Source: Janthinobacterium sp. TND4EL3
GTDB lineage: Bacteria; Pseudomonadota; Gammaproteobacteria; Burkholderiales; Burkholderiaceae_D
NCBI RefSeq assembly: GCF_900156175.1
Contig: NZ_FTMV01000026.1
Coordinates: 1 to 45,089 of the forward strand
Length of the DNA: 45,089 bases
Direction: 5' to 3'
Below are positions 15,191 to 22,474 of this stretch, in pieces. The stretch's first letter is position 1. Every line of letters starts with the position of its first letter. Position numbers and translations under genes: made by a program. The notes under the pieces are model-generated. The model saw only the letters and a list, made by a program, of their open reading frames with translations. It searched no databases and was not told the DNA's origin.

Positions 15191-16471
15191 TCAGGACAGG
15201 CGCAGCGCCAGCGCCGCCAGGGTCGCCAGCAGCACGGGCACGGTCAGCACAATGCCGACGCGGAAATAGTAACTCCAGGAAATGTGAATATTCTTGCTGT
15301 CGAGCACGTGCAGCCACAGCAAGGTAGCCAGGCTGCCGATGGGCGTGATCTTGGGGCCCAGGTCGCTGCCGATGACGTTGGCGTAGATCATCGCTTCGCG
15401 CACGGCGCCCTGCGCCGTCGTCGGGTCGATGGCCAGCGCGCCCACCAGCACCGTCGGCAGGTTGTTCATCACGGACGACAGCAAGGCCGTCAGCACGCCC
15501 GTGCCCATGGCCGCGCCCCACACGCCGTACTGGGCGAAATGGTTGAGCATGCCCGTCAGGTAAGCCGTCAGGCCCGCATTGCGCAAGCCATACACGACCA
15601 GATACATGCCCAGCGAAAAAACGACGATCTGCCACGGCGCATGGCGCAGCACGTACCGCGTGGAAATCACGTGACCCTTGCCTGCCACGCCCAGCAGCAG
15701 CGCGGCGCCCACGGCGGCGATCAGGCTGATGGGCACGCCTAGGGATTCTTGCGAGAAAAATCCCGCCAGCAGCAGCGCCAGCACCAGCCAGCCGGCGCGG
15801 AAGGTGGGCAAGTCGCGGATGGCGCTGCCGGGTCGTTTCAGTTGCGCCAGATCATAGTCGCGCGGGATATCCTTACGGAAAAAGAGCAGCAAGGCGGCCA
15901 GGGTGGCGCCCACGGCGACGACGTTGACGGGCACCATCACGGATGCATAGCGGGCAAAGCCGATCTTGAAATAGTCGGCCGAAACGATATTGACCAGGTT
16001 CGACACCACCAGCGGCAGGCTGGCCGTATCCGCAATGAAACCGGCCGCCATCACGTAGGCCAGGGTGGCTTTGGCGGAGAACTTCAGGGCCCGCAGCATG
16101 GCGATGACGATGGGCGTCAATATCAGCGCGGCGCCGTCGTTGGCGAACACGGCGGACACGGCGGCGCCCAGCAGGACCAGCAAGGTAAACAACTTGCGCC
16201 CGCTGCCGCCGCCCCAGCGCGCCACGTGCAAGGCGGCCCACTCGAAGAACCCCGCCGCGTCGAGCAGCAGGCTGATGATGATCACGGCAACAAAGGTGCC
16301 GGTGGCGTTCCACACGATATGCCAGACGACGGGAATGTCGGCCCAGTGGATCACGCCGGCCAGCAAGGCGACGCCGGCGCCGATGACGGCGCTCCAGCCG
16401 ATGCCCAGGCCGCGCGGCTGCCAGATGACGAGGATTAAGGTGGCGAGAAAGATCAGGAAAGCGGTGAGCAT
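15191..16471 (-). CDS. arsB: Arsenite efflux permease ArsB
   Basis: A 426-residue inner-membrane arsenite/antimonite exporter of the ArsB/NhaD (IT) superfamily with about 12 helices. The sequence LLVLLGAAVSAVFANDGAAL, ILTPIVIAML, ASLPLVVSNLVNIVSADYF, and later MNNLPTVLVGALA with IYANVIGSDLGPKITPIGSL, matches E. coli ArsB closely. The second group contains the conserved GSDLGPKITPIGSLATLLWL. The enzyme can work alone on the proton motive force or with an ArsA ATPase; no arsA, arsC or arsR is visible here. It is read as a single gene with its promoter in the AT-rich gap at 16472-16600. Confidence 0.95.
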   Translation of the reverse strand: MLTAFLIFLATLILVIWQPRGLGIGWSAVIGAGVALLAGVIHWADIPVVWHIVWNATGTFVAVIIISLLLDAAGFFEWAALHVARWGGGSGRKLFTLLVLLGAAVSAVFANDGAALILTPIVIAMLRALKFSAKATLAYVMAAGFIADTASLPLVVSNLVNIVSADYFKIGFARYASVMVPVNVVAVGATLAALLLFFRKDIPRDYDLAQLKRPGSAIRDLPTFRAGWLVLALLLAGFFSQESLGVPISLIAAVGAALLLGVAGKGHVISTRYVLRHAPWQIVVFSLGMYLVVYGLRNAGLTAYLTGMLNHFAQYGVWGAAMGTGVLTALLSSVMNNLPTVLVGALAIDPTTAQGAVREAMIYANVIGSDLGPKITPIGSLATLLWLHVLDSKNIHISWSYYFRVGIVLTVPVLLATLAALALRLS

Positions 16472-16500
16472 GGGGCAGTCGTCCAGGAAAAAACGCGAAT

Positions 16501-16513
16501 AATATTCAATATT
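16501..16513. promoter_or_regulatory. AT-rich repeat upstream of arsB
   Basis: AATATT-C-AATATT is a self-complementary repeat 30 bp upstream of the arsB start, in the only markedly AT-rich stretch nearby. It might bind an ArsR/SmtB-type repressor encoded elsewhere, or be part of the promoter. No regulator gene is adjacent, so this is a weak call. Confidence 0.25.
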
Positions 16514-16639
16514 TCAATACTACTGGAATTATCAAATAAATGTAAGGCGAGAAATGCCCATTCCCGTGCCATCACTGGCTATACTGGCCAGATGCGTGGC
16601 CCGATGCAACCTCGCTCCCCCCAGACCAACCAGGAAAGC

Positions 16640-18124
16640 ATGCACATGGCGCAACACAAGACTCCCGGCGTGTATATCGTGGAACAAAACGCGTTTCCCA
16701 ATTCCGTCGTCGAAGTGGCGACGGCTGTGCCGGCCTTTGTCGGCTACACCGCCAGCGCCAGCCACGGCGGCCGCTCCCTGCGCCAGCAGCCGTGGCGCAT
16801 CAACTCGATGGCGGAATTTGAAGCCTGCTTCGGCGGCGCGCCAGTGCCCGAATTCATGCTGGAGGAAAACCGCCCGGCCGGCGCGGCAGGCGTGTCATGC
16901 ACGCTGCGCCAGGCCGCCGGCCGGTTCCTGCTGTATCACAGCATGCAGCTCTTCTTCCAGAATGGCGGCGGCGCCTGCCATATCGTCTCCATCGGCGATT
17001 ATCATGACACGCCGGACAGCGGCGCACTGCGCGCCGGCATCGATGCCCTGCTGCGGGAGCAGGAAACGACGCTGCTGGCCGTGCCCGACGCCATGCTGCT
17101 GGCGCTGGACGACTGCCATGCGCTGCAACGGCACATGCTCATGCATTGCGGCCAGCAGAGGCGGAACCGCTTCGCCATCCTCGACGTCCACCATGGGGCG
17201 GCGCCGTTGACGGATGGACCCGTGACGGCGTTCCGGGACGGCATCGGCAGCGACTCGCTGGCCTTTGGCGCCGCCTACTATCCGTGGGTACAGGCCACGG
17301 TCGTTGCGCTGGAGGAACTCAATTTCACCCACATCCGCACCACCCAGCGGGCAGCGCTGCAAGACGTGCTATTGCAGGCGCTGGACGCCGGCGGGCAGCG
17401 GCAAGCGTCGGCCCTGTTCGAGCAAATGGCCATCGCGGATTCTTCCGAAAACGGCCAGGCCAGCGGCATCGCCGCCATCGACCGTGCACTGCGCGACGTG
17501 AGTCCCCTGTACCAGCAGCTACTGCGGGACATGCAGCGGCAACTCAATCTGCTGCCGCCAGGCGCCGCGATGGCCGGCGTGTATACCCGGATCGACAACA
17601 CGCGCGGCGTGTGGAAGGCGCCGGCCAATGTCAGCCTGGCTGCCGTCAGCGCGCCGGCCGTCAACATCACGCACGAGGACCAGGAAGACCTCAACGTGAG
17701 CAGCAGCGGCAAGTCGGTCAACGCCATCCGCAGCTTCGAAGGCGAAGGCACCTTGGTGTGGGGCGCGCGCACCCTCGACGGCAACAGCCTCGACTGGCGC
17801 TATATCAACGTGCGCCGCACCATGATCATGCTCGAGGAGTCGCTGCGCCTGGCTATCAAGGCGCATGTGTTCGAGCCTAACGTGGCCAACACCTGGGTCA
17901 CCATCAAGAGCATGGCGCGCAACTTCCTGACCGGCATCTGGCAGCGCGGCGGACTGGCCGGCGCCACGCCGGACGACGCCTTTAGCGTGGCCGTCGGCCT
18001 GAACGAGACCATGACGGCCGACGATATCCTGGAAGGCATCCTGCGGATCACCATCCTGGTCGCGATCAGCCGCCCGGCCGAGTTCATCGAACTCACCTTC
18101 CAGCAGCAAATGCAGAAGTCGTGA
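16640..18124 (+). CDS. Contractile injection system (phage-tail-like) sheath protein
   Basis: A 494-residue tail sheath subunit of the extracellular contractile injection (Afp/PVC/tailocin-like) type. ATG at 16640 has AGGAAAG in front and gives MHMAQHKTPGVYIVEQNAFP, the expected N-terminal sheath linker. ATVAxx VPAFVGYTASASHG-like text follows, here VEVATAVPAFVGYTASASHG. The C-terminal half carries NVSLAAVSAPAVNITHEDQE, GEGTLVWGARTLDGNSLDWR, INVRRTMIMLEESLRLAIK and FEPNVANTWVTIKSMARNFL, the conserved core that forms the sheath wall. Sheaths normally sit beside tube, baseplate, spike and AAA-ATPase genes; none is present here except a tube-like fragment. It may be an orphan or the last trace of a lost cluster. 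Confidence 0.88.
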   Translation: MHMAQHKTPGVYIVEQNAFPNSVVEVATAVPAFVGYTASASHGGRSLRQQPWRINSMAEFEACFGGAPVPEFMLEENRPAGAAGVSCTLRQAAGRFLLYHSMQLFFQNGGGACHIVSIGDYHDTPDSGALRAGIDALLREQETTLLAVPDAMLLALDDCHALQRHMLMHCGQQRRNRFAILDVHHGAAPLTDGPVTAFRDGIGSDSLAFGAAYYPWVQATVVALEELNFTHIRTTQRAALQDVLLQALDAGGQRQASALFEQMAIADSSENGQASGIAAIDRALRDVSPLYQQLLRDMQRQLNLLPPGAAMAGVYTRIDNTRGVWKAPANVSLAAVSAPAVNITHEDQEDLNVSSSGKSVNAIRSFEGEGTLVWGARTLDGNSLDWRYINVRRTMIMLEESLRLAIKAHVFEPNVANTWVTIKSMARNFLTGIWQRGGLAGATPDDAFSVAVGLNETMTADDILEGILRITILVAISRPAEFIELTFQQQMQKS

Positions 18125-18156
18125 GGCACCGGGCGCAGCCTGCCTGGCCTACTTGA

Positions 18157-18285
18157 GTGCGATGGCGATATCGGTCAGTCAGCGAAACCGAGCCGCAAAG
18201 CCATCCCGACGACATGCCGACCGCACAGTTCAAGCTGAACTTTACGGAAATCCTCTGGAGCTTCAGCGTGCAGCAAGCGGGCTGA
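18157..18285 (+). pseudogene. 3' fragment of a tube/Hcp-like protein
   Basis: Behind the sheath stop, 42 codons are open from a GTG and end PTAQFKLNFTEILWSFSVQQ-AG-stop. The 'K-L-N-F-T-E-I-x-W' strand resembles the last strands of Hcp-like tube proteins, in which an LNF-x-(E/K)-I-x-W motif occurs near the C-terminus. In injection-system loci the tube gene follows the sheath gene, which supports the reading. The fragment has no ribosome site and lacks most of the domain. Confidence is limited by its size. Confidence 0.35.
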
Positions 18286-18315
18286 GTCAGGCGTGCAACA
18301 GCCCGGCCGGGGCGT

Positions 18316-19074
18316 TTACGGCTTGACGCCGAGCACGGCCTCGACTTCCGCCTTGCACTGCAATAGCGCCGACAGCAGCAACTCCCGCTGGGCGTGGAAA
18401 CGCAGGGCCGGTACGCCCAGCGACAGCGCGTAGCGTTCGCTCGTGCCCGTGTTCAGGGCCACGCCGATGCCGCACACGCCCGGGGCGTGCTCTTCCACAT
18501 CGACGGCATAGCCCTGCGCGCGCACCTGCGCCAGGTGCGGCAGCAGTTGCGCAAGCGCCGCGATGCTCTGGCCCGTGCGCGCTTCCAGGCGTTCGCCGAA
18601 CAGCTGGCCCAGCGCTTCGTCTGACAGACCCGCCAGCAGCGCCTTGCCGTGCGCGGTGCAGTGGATCGGGTAGGCCGTTCCCACGGCCGAGACGACCCGC
18701 AATTCATGGTCCGAACAATACTGGTCCACCGACACCGCGTGCAGGCCGCGGTACACGCACACGTCCACCGTTTCGCGCGTGCGCCGGCCCAACGCTTCCG
18801 CATGCGGCCGCAGGACCGCCACCACGTCCGTATGCGCCGACGCGGCCAGGCGCGCGATGGCCGGCCCCAGCTTCACCCCGCCGGCGCCGGAACTGACCAG
18901 CTGCTGGGCTTCCAGCGCGGCGACGATGCGGTGCACCGTGGTGCGCGGCAAGTCCGCGCCCTTGGCGATCTGCGCCAGGCTCAGGCCGCCCGTCTGGTTT
19001 TCCAGCGCGCGCAGCACCGCCGCCGCGCGCGCAATGACTTGCTTGCCGCTATTGCCTTCGTTTTCTTCACTCAT
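18316..19074 (-). CDS. IclR-family transcriptional regulator
   Basis: A 252-residue regulator starting MSEENEGNSGKQVIARAAAV at 19074, with GGTAAAGAG upstream; an ATG at 19134 was rejected. The winged HTH spans about 12-70 (LSLAQIAKGADLPRTTVHRI). The GAF-like effector-binding domain covers about 80-250, with GRRTRETVDVCVYRG, GTAYPIHCTAHGKALLAGL and GVCGIGVALNTG, the classical IclR signatures. IclR proteins bind aromatic or small-acid effectors as dimers or tetramers. It is divergent from an MFS transporter and a DAPG-hydrolase-like gene and very likely controls them through the palindromic sites in the shared gap. Confidence 0.92.
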   Translation of the reverse strand: MSEENEGNSGKQVIARAAAVLRALENQTGGLSLAQIAKGADLPRTTVHRIVAALEAQQLVSSGAGGVKLGPAIARLAASAHTDVVAVLRPHAEALGRRTRETVDVCVYRGLHAVSVDQYCSDHELRVVSAVGTAYPIHCTAHGKALLAGLSDEALGQLFGERLEARTGQSIAALAQLLPHLAQVRAQGYAVDVEEHAPGVCGIGVALNTGTSERYALSLGVPALRFHAQRELLLSALLQCKAEVEAVLGVKP

Positions 19075-19116
19075 CTCTTTACCCAATTGTGCATGACGAT
19101 AGCTGCCGTGACGGCA

Positions 19117-19145
19117 TTGACCGGCATTGTACATGGCCCTATAAT
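19117..19145 (+). promoter_or_regulatory. Strong sigma70 promoter of the MFS/DAPG-hydrolase operon
   Basis: TTGACC at 19117-19122 and TATAAT at 19140-19145 are separated by exactly 17 bp. The -10 is consensus and the -35 matches five of six bases. Transcription would start near 19152, inside the palindromic operator and about 55 bp ahead of the MFS start codon. This is one of the clearest promoters in the window. Confidence 0.8.
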
Positions 19146-19171
19146 TGTTCCATCATTCGGAACACTGTTCC
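19146..19171. promoter_or_regulatory. Probable IclR operator, three alternating half-sites
   Basis: TGTTCC-N7-GGAACA-C-TGTTCC: the first two arms form a perfect 6-bp inverted repeat with 7-bp spacing, and the last two form a second inverted repeat with 1-bp spacing. The site starts immediately after the -10 box and covers the predicted transcription start, the place for a repressor to block initiation. IclR regulators often bind palindromes of this size. Which pair is used is not known. Confidence 0.65.
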
Positions 19172-19207
19172 GTCCAACGGTTTTCAACTCGCACACCTGG
19201 GAGGCGC

Positions 19208-20389
19208 ATGTCCAGCCGCAGTATATCGAAGACAGCAACGTGCACCCTCCTTTCCGTTGCCAGCCTGACCATCATGGTGGGATGCGTGCTGGTCCCGGGA
19301 TTGCCGTCCATCGCCGCGCGGCTCGGGGTGGCCGACGCCGCCGGCTGGCTCGTCACGCTGCCCGCGCTGGGCGTGGTGCTGTCCGGCCCCTTCGCCGCCA
19401 TGCTCATGCAGCGCCTGGGACTGCACCGCACCCTGCTGGCGGGGCTGTTCCTGTACGGCTTGCTGGGCGTCTCGGGCATGTTCTTGCATGGCCACCTGGC
19501 CGTGTTCGCCAACCGTTTCCTGCTGGGCGTGCCGACGGCGCTCGTGATGGCGTCGGGCACGGGGCTGATCTCGGCCTTGTTCAGCGGCCAGGCGCGGCTG
19601 CGCATGATCGCCAGGCAAGGCATGACGATCGAACTGGGCGGCGTGCTCTTCCTCGCGCTGGGCGGCCTGCTGGCCACGGCGGGCTGGCGCTATCCCTTCC
19701 TGCTGTATCTGGCCTCGTGGGTACTGCTGGCCTTCGCCTGGCGCTGCGTGCCGGCACCTGCCCCTGCCGGGGATGCCGGCATGGAAGGCGCGCAGCCAGC
19801 ACCCGGCCCATCGCGCGCCCTGCTCCTCGTCCATGCGCTGGCGGCGCTCTCCATGACGGTATTTTTCGCCGCCATCATCATCCTGCCCCTGCGCCTGCAG
19901 CAGCTGGGCTGGAGCGAGGACCGGGCCGGGTATTTGCTTTCCTTCGTGTCGCTGGTGGCCGTGGCGGCCGCCTGGCTGATGCCCCGGGCAGTCCGGCGCC
20001 TGCATGAACACGGCACCCTGGGCGCCGCCTTCGCCTGTTATGCGCTGGCGCACCTGCTGTTTGCGGGCGCCGCCGCGCTGCCCGCGCTGCTGGCCGGTGC
20101 CGTGGCGCTGGGGATGGGCTTCGGCCTGTCCGTGCCCCTGTGCACGCACATGACGGTCGAGCGCAGCCACTTGCCCAGCCGCAACCGCAATCTCGCCTAT
20201 CTGTCGATGGCCATCTTCGGCGGGCAATTTCTCTCTTCCTTCATGACCTGCCTGTCCGGCAGCCACGCCACGATGTTTGCCGCCACGGCCGCGCTGGCCC
20301 TGCTGGGCGCGGCCGTGGCCGCCGCCCCGCTGCTGCGCCGCCGCCCGGCCGGCACCACCGCTGTTTCCACCACCCACACTGAAAGGTAA
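19208..20389 (+). CDS. MFS transporter
   Basis: A 393-residue, 12-helix major facilitator. The start MSSRSISKTATCTLLSVASL at 19208 follows GGGAGGCGC. Helices include LVTLPALGVVLSGPFAAMLM with the GPF turn of MFS transporters, QRLGLHRTLLAGLFLYGLLG (loop 2-3 motif) and LLGVPTALVMASGTGLISAL. The second half has MTVFFAAIIILPLRLQQLG. It is most like Bcr/CflA- or YfcJ-type small-molecule exporters. Its stop lies 4 bp before the DAPG-hydrolase-like start, so both are in one operon under the IclR site. Export of the compound handled by the hydrolase, or of its product, is an inference from context. Confidence 0.9.
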   Translation: MSSRSISKTATCTLLSVASLTIMVGCVLVPGLPSIAARLGVADAAGWLVTLPALGVVLSGPFAAMLMQRLGLHRTLLAGLFLYGLLGVSGMFLHGHLAVFANRFLLGVPTALVMASGTGLISALFSGQARLRMIARQGMTIELGGVLFLALGGLLATAGWRYPFLLYLASWVLLAFAWRCVPAPAPAGDAGMEGAQPAPGPSRALLLVHALAALSMTVFFAAIIILPLRLQQLGWSEDRAGYLLSFVSLVAVAAAWLMPRAVRRLHEHGTLGAAFACYALAHLLFAGAAALPALLAGAVALGMGFGLSVPLCTHMTVERSHLPSRNRNLAYLSMAIFGGQFLSSFMTCLSGSHATMFAATAALALLGAAVAAAPLLRRRPAGTTAVSTTHTER

Positions 20390-20393
20390 GACC

Positions 20394-21080
20394 ATGGATC
20401 TCAACGACGTCCACGCCCTGCTGCAGCCCGCGCCCCTGGCGCTGGAAACGGGCTTTGAACGGCTGCCCAGCGGCGTGCTGCACGTGGCGTGCCGCACCGA
20501 CTTGCCAAATTGCACTGGCGAGATGTTTGAATGGTGGTTCCGCTCGCGGCCCGACACGGAACGCTACCTGATGTGGCACCCGGTAGACCACCTGGCCAGC
20601 GGCTGGGCCGAAGGCAGCGCCGGGACGCACATCGGCTCCATCCATCTGGCGGAAGAGTTTTTCAGCGGCATGCCGGCCGAACAGCTGGCCATCCAGTTCC
20701 GCGATCCGCGTGAATTCTTTGACGCACAACAATACGCGGCGGCGCGGGCCGAGGGCCGCATTTCTGCCGCCGTGTGCGCCAGGGTGGGCATGAGCTATGC
20801 GCCGCCCCGCACGGCGGACGGCGCCGTCATCGGCGGGCGCCTGCTGCACATCGGCCGCGACACGGCCTGGGGCATGACCTTGCGCAGCCATTTCTACATG
20901 GGCCAGGACTTGCCGGACGCCGGCCACAGCCCGCAAGAGATCGCCGCCCTCTTCCCCGATGCATTCGCCCGCGCCCTGCTCATGCATTGCTACAACGAAT
21001 TCACCTTCCTGGCGCAATTCCTGCGTTCCCACTACCAGGCGAAGCACCGCGACAGCGTGCCCGTGGCGCTGCCCTGGTAG
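20394..21080 (+). CDS. DAPG hydrolase (PhlG)-family protein
   Basis: A 228-residue protein of the 2,4-diacetylphloroglucinol hydrolase family, which cleaves C-C bonds between an acetyl group and an aromatic ring. ATG at 20394 is 9 nt behind AAGGTAAG. Family landmarks are TGEMFEWWFRSRPDTERYLM, WHPVDHLASGW (His62/His66), SIHLAEEFF (Glu87/88) and LLMHCYNEFTFL, where His199-x3-Glu203 matches the spacing of the last two zinc ligands of PhlG (His270 and Glu274, from memory). The protein is shorter than PhlG (about 290 residues). The true substrate may be DAPG or another acylated phenol. It is cotranscribed with the MFS gene and faces an IclR regulator. Confidence 0.82.
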   Translation: MDLNDVHALLQPAPLALETGFERLPSGVLHVACRTDLPNCTGEMFEWWFRSRPDTERYLMWHPVDHLASGWAEGSAGTHIGSIHLAEEFFSGMPAEQLAIQFRDPREFFDAQQYAAARAEGRISAAVCARVGMSYAPPRTADGAVIGGRLLHIGRDTAWGMTLRSHFYMGQDLPDAGHSPQEIAALFPDAFARALLMHCYNEFTFLAQFLRSHYQAKHRDSVPVALPW

Positions 21081-21088
21081 ACGGAGGT

Positions 21089-22474
21089 TCACTCCTCAAG
21101 GCCGCCGCCCAGCGCCTGGTACAACGCCACGGCCGACTTGAACTGGTCGCGCCGCGCGTCGAGCAGGGCTTGCTGGGCCGCATACGACTGGCGCTGCGCG
21201 TCGAGCAATTCCAGGCGGCTGTCCTGGCCCGCGTCGTAGCGCAGCTGCGACAACCGCTGGCGCTGGCGCGCCGCCGCCACCACGCGCTCCTGCGCGGCGA
21301 TCTGCTGCGCAAACGTGGCGCTGCCGGCCAGGCCGTCGCGCACCTCGCGGAACGCCGCCTGAATCGCCTGCTCGTACTGCAGCACGGCCACGTCCTTGCG
21401 CAGGCGCGACAGCTGCAGTTCCGCGCGCAGCTGGCCGCCCTGGAACAGCGGCTGCGTCACTTGCGGCGCGAACGACCAGCTGCGCGCGCTGCCGCGGAAC
21501 AGGTCGCCCAGTTCCGGGCTGGCCAGGCCCAGCGACGCCGTCAGCGACAGGCGGGGGAAGAAGGCGGCACGGGCGGCGCCGATTTCCGCATTCGCCGCCG
21601 CCAGCGCGTACTCGGCTTGCAAAATATCGGGACGGCGCGCCAGCAAGTCCGACGGCAGGCCGGGCGGCAGCTGCGTCAGCACGGGCTGGCCGTCGAGCGG
21701 CCGGCCAACGGGCAAGTCCGTTGGCAATGGCGCACCAAGCAGCAATTCCAGGTTGTTGCGCGCAAGAAAGCTGGCCCGTTCGCGCGCCTGCACGTCCGCT
21801 TCCGCCGTGGCCGCCTGGCCTTCGGCTTGCGCCACGTCAAGTCCACTGCCCTGCTGCGCGCCGTGCAGGCGCTGCGTCAGGACCAGCGCCTGGCGCCAGT
21901 CAAGCAGGGTTTGCCGGGCCAGCGCCAGCTGTTCCTCGGCCAGGCGCTGCTCCAGGTAGGCGTCGGCCACGGCGCCGATCAGGGCCATGTGCGCGGCGCG
22001 CTGGCCCTGCTGCGTCGCCAGGTAGCGGGCAAACGCCGCGTCCGACAAGGAACGCAGGCGGCCGAACAGGTCGATCTCGAATGCGCTCAGGGCGATGCCG
22101 GCCGTGAAGGTGTTCTGAACCGCGCCATCGGCGCCGCGCTGGCGCACGCCGCCCGCATTCGCGCCGACGCCAGGATAGCGGCCCGCATCCTGGATCTGGT
22201 ACTGGGCCCGCACGGCTTCCACGTTGAGCGAAGCCACGCGCAGGTCGCGGTTGTTTTCCAGCGCGATATCGACGAGGCGCTGCAGGCGCGCATCGAGCAG
22301 CATCTGGCGCCAGCCCAGGTCGGCCGCGGTGCCGGCCGCGCTGTCGGCCGCGACTGGCGCGGCAGATTCTGCATAGCTGGCCGGTATCGGCGCCGCCGGC
22401 TTGACCAGCGGCGGCGTCAGGGAACACGCCGACAAGGCCAGCGCGGCCAGGGGCATGATAAAGATCAAACGCAT
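21089..22474 (-). CDS. RND efflux outer-membrane factor (OprM/AdeC/NodT type)
   Basis: A 461-residue outer-membrane channel lipoprotein completing the tripartite pump. It begins MRLIFIMPLAALALSACSLT with a lipobox around LSAC. Two OEP repeats follow, with DLGWRQMLLDARLQRLVDIA, LENNRDLRVASLNVEAVRAQ, then SAFEIDLFGRLRSLSDAAFA, and in the second repeat RPDILQAEYALAAANAEIGA, AFFPRLSLTASLG and SYAAQQALLDARRDQF, the standard NodT pattern. Its ATG overlaps the stop of the pump gene by one base as TAATG, so translation is coupled. Some Acinetobacter strains lack the third gene, AdeC; here it is present in the operon. Confidence 0.92.
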   Translation of the reverse strand: MRLIFIMPLAALALSACSLTPPLVKPAAPIPASYAESAAPVAADSAAGTAADLGWRQMLLDARLQRLVDIALENNRDLRVASLNVEAVRAQYQIQDAGRYPGVGANAGGVRQRGADGAVQNTFTAGIALSAFEIDLFGRLRSLSDAAFARYLATQQGQRAAHMALIGAVADAYLEQRLAEEQLALARQTLLDWRQALVLTQRLHGAQQGSGLDVAQAEGQAATAEADVQARERASFLARNNLELLLGAPLPTDLPVGRPLDGQPVLTQLPPGLPSDLLARRPDILQAEYALAAANAEIGAARAAFFPRLSLTASLGLASPELGDLFRGSARSWSFAPQVTQPLFQGGQLRAELQLSRLRKDVAVLQYEQAIQAAFREVRDGLAGSATFAQQIAAQERVVAAARQRQRLSQLRYDAGQDSRLELLDAQRQSYAAQQALLDARRDQFKSAVALYQALGGGLEE

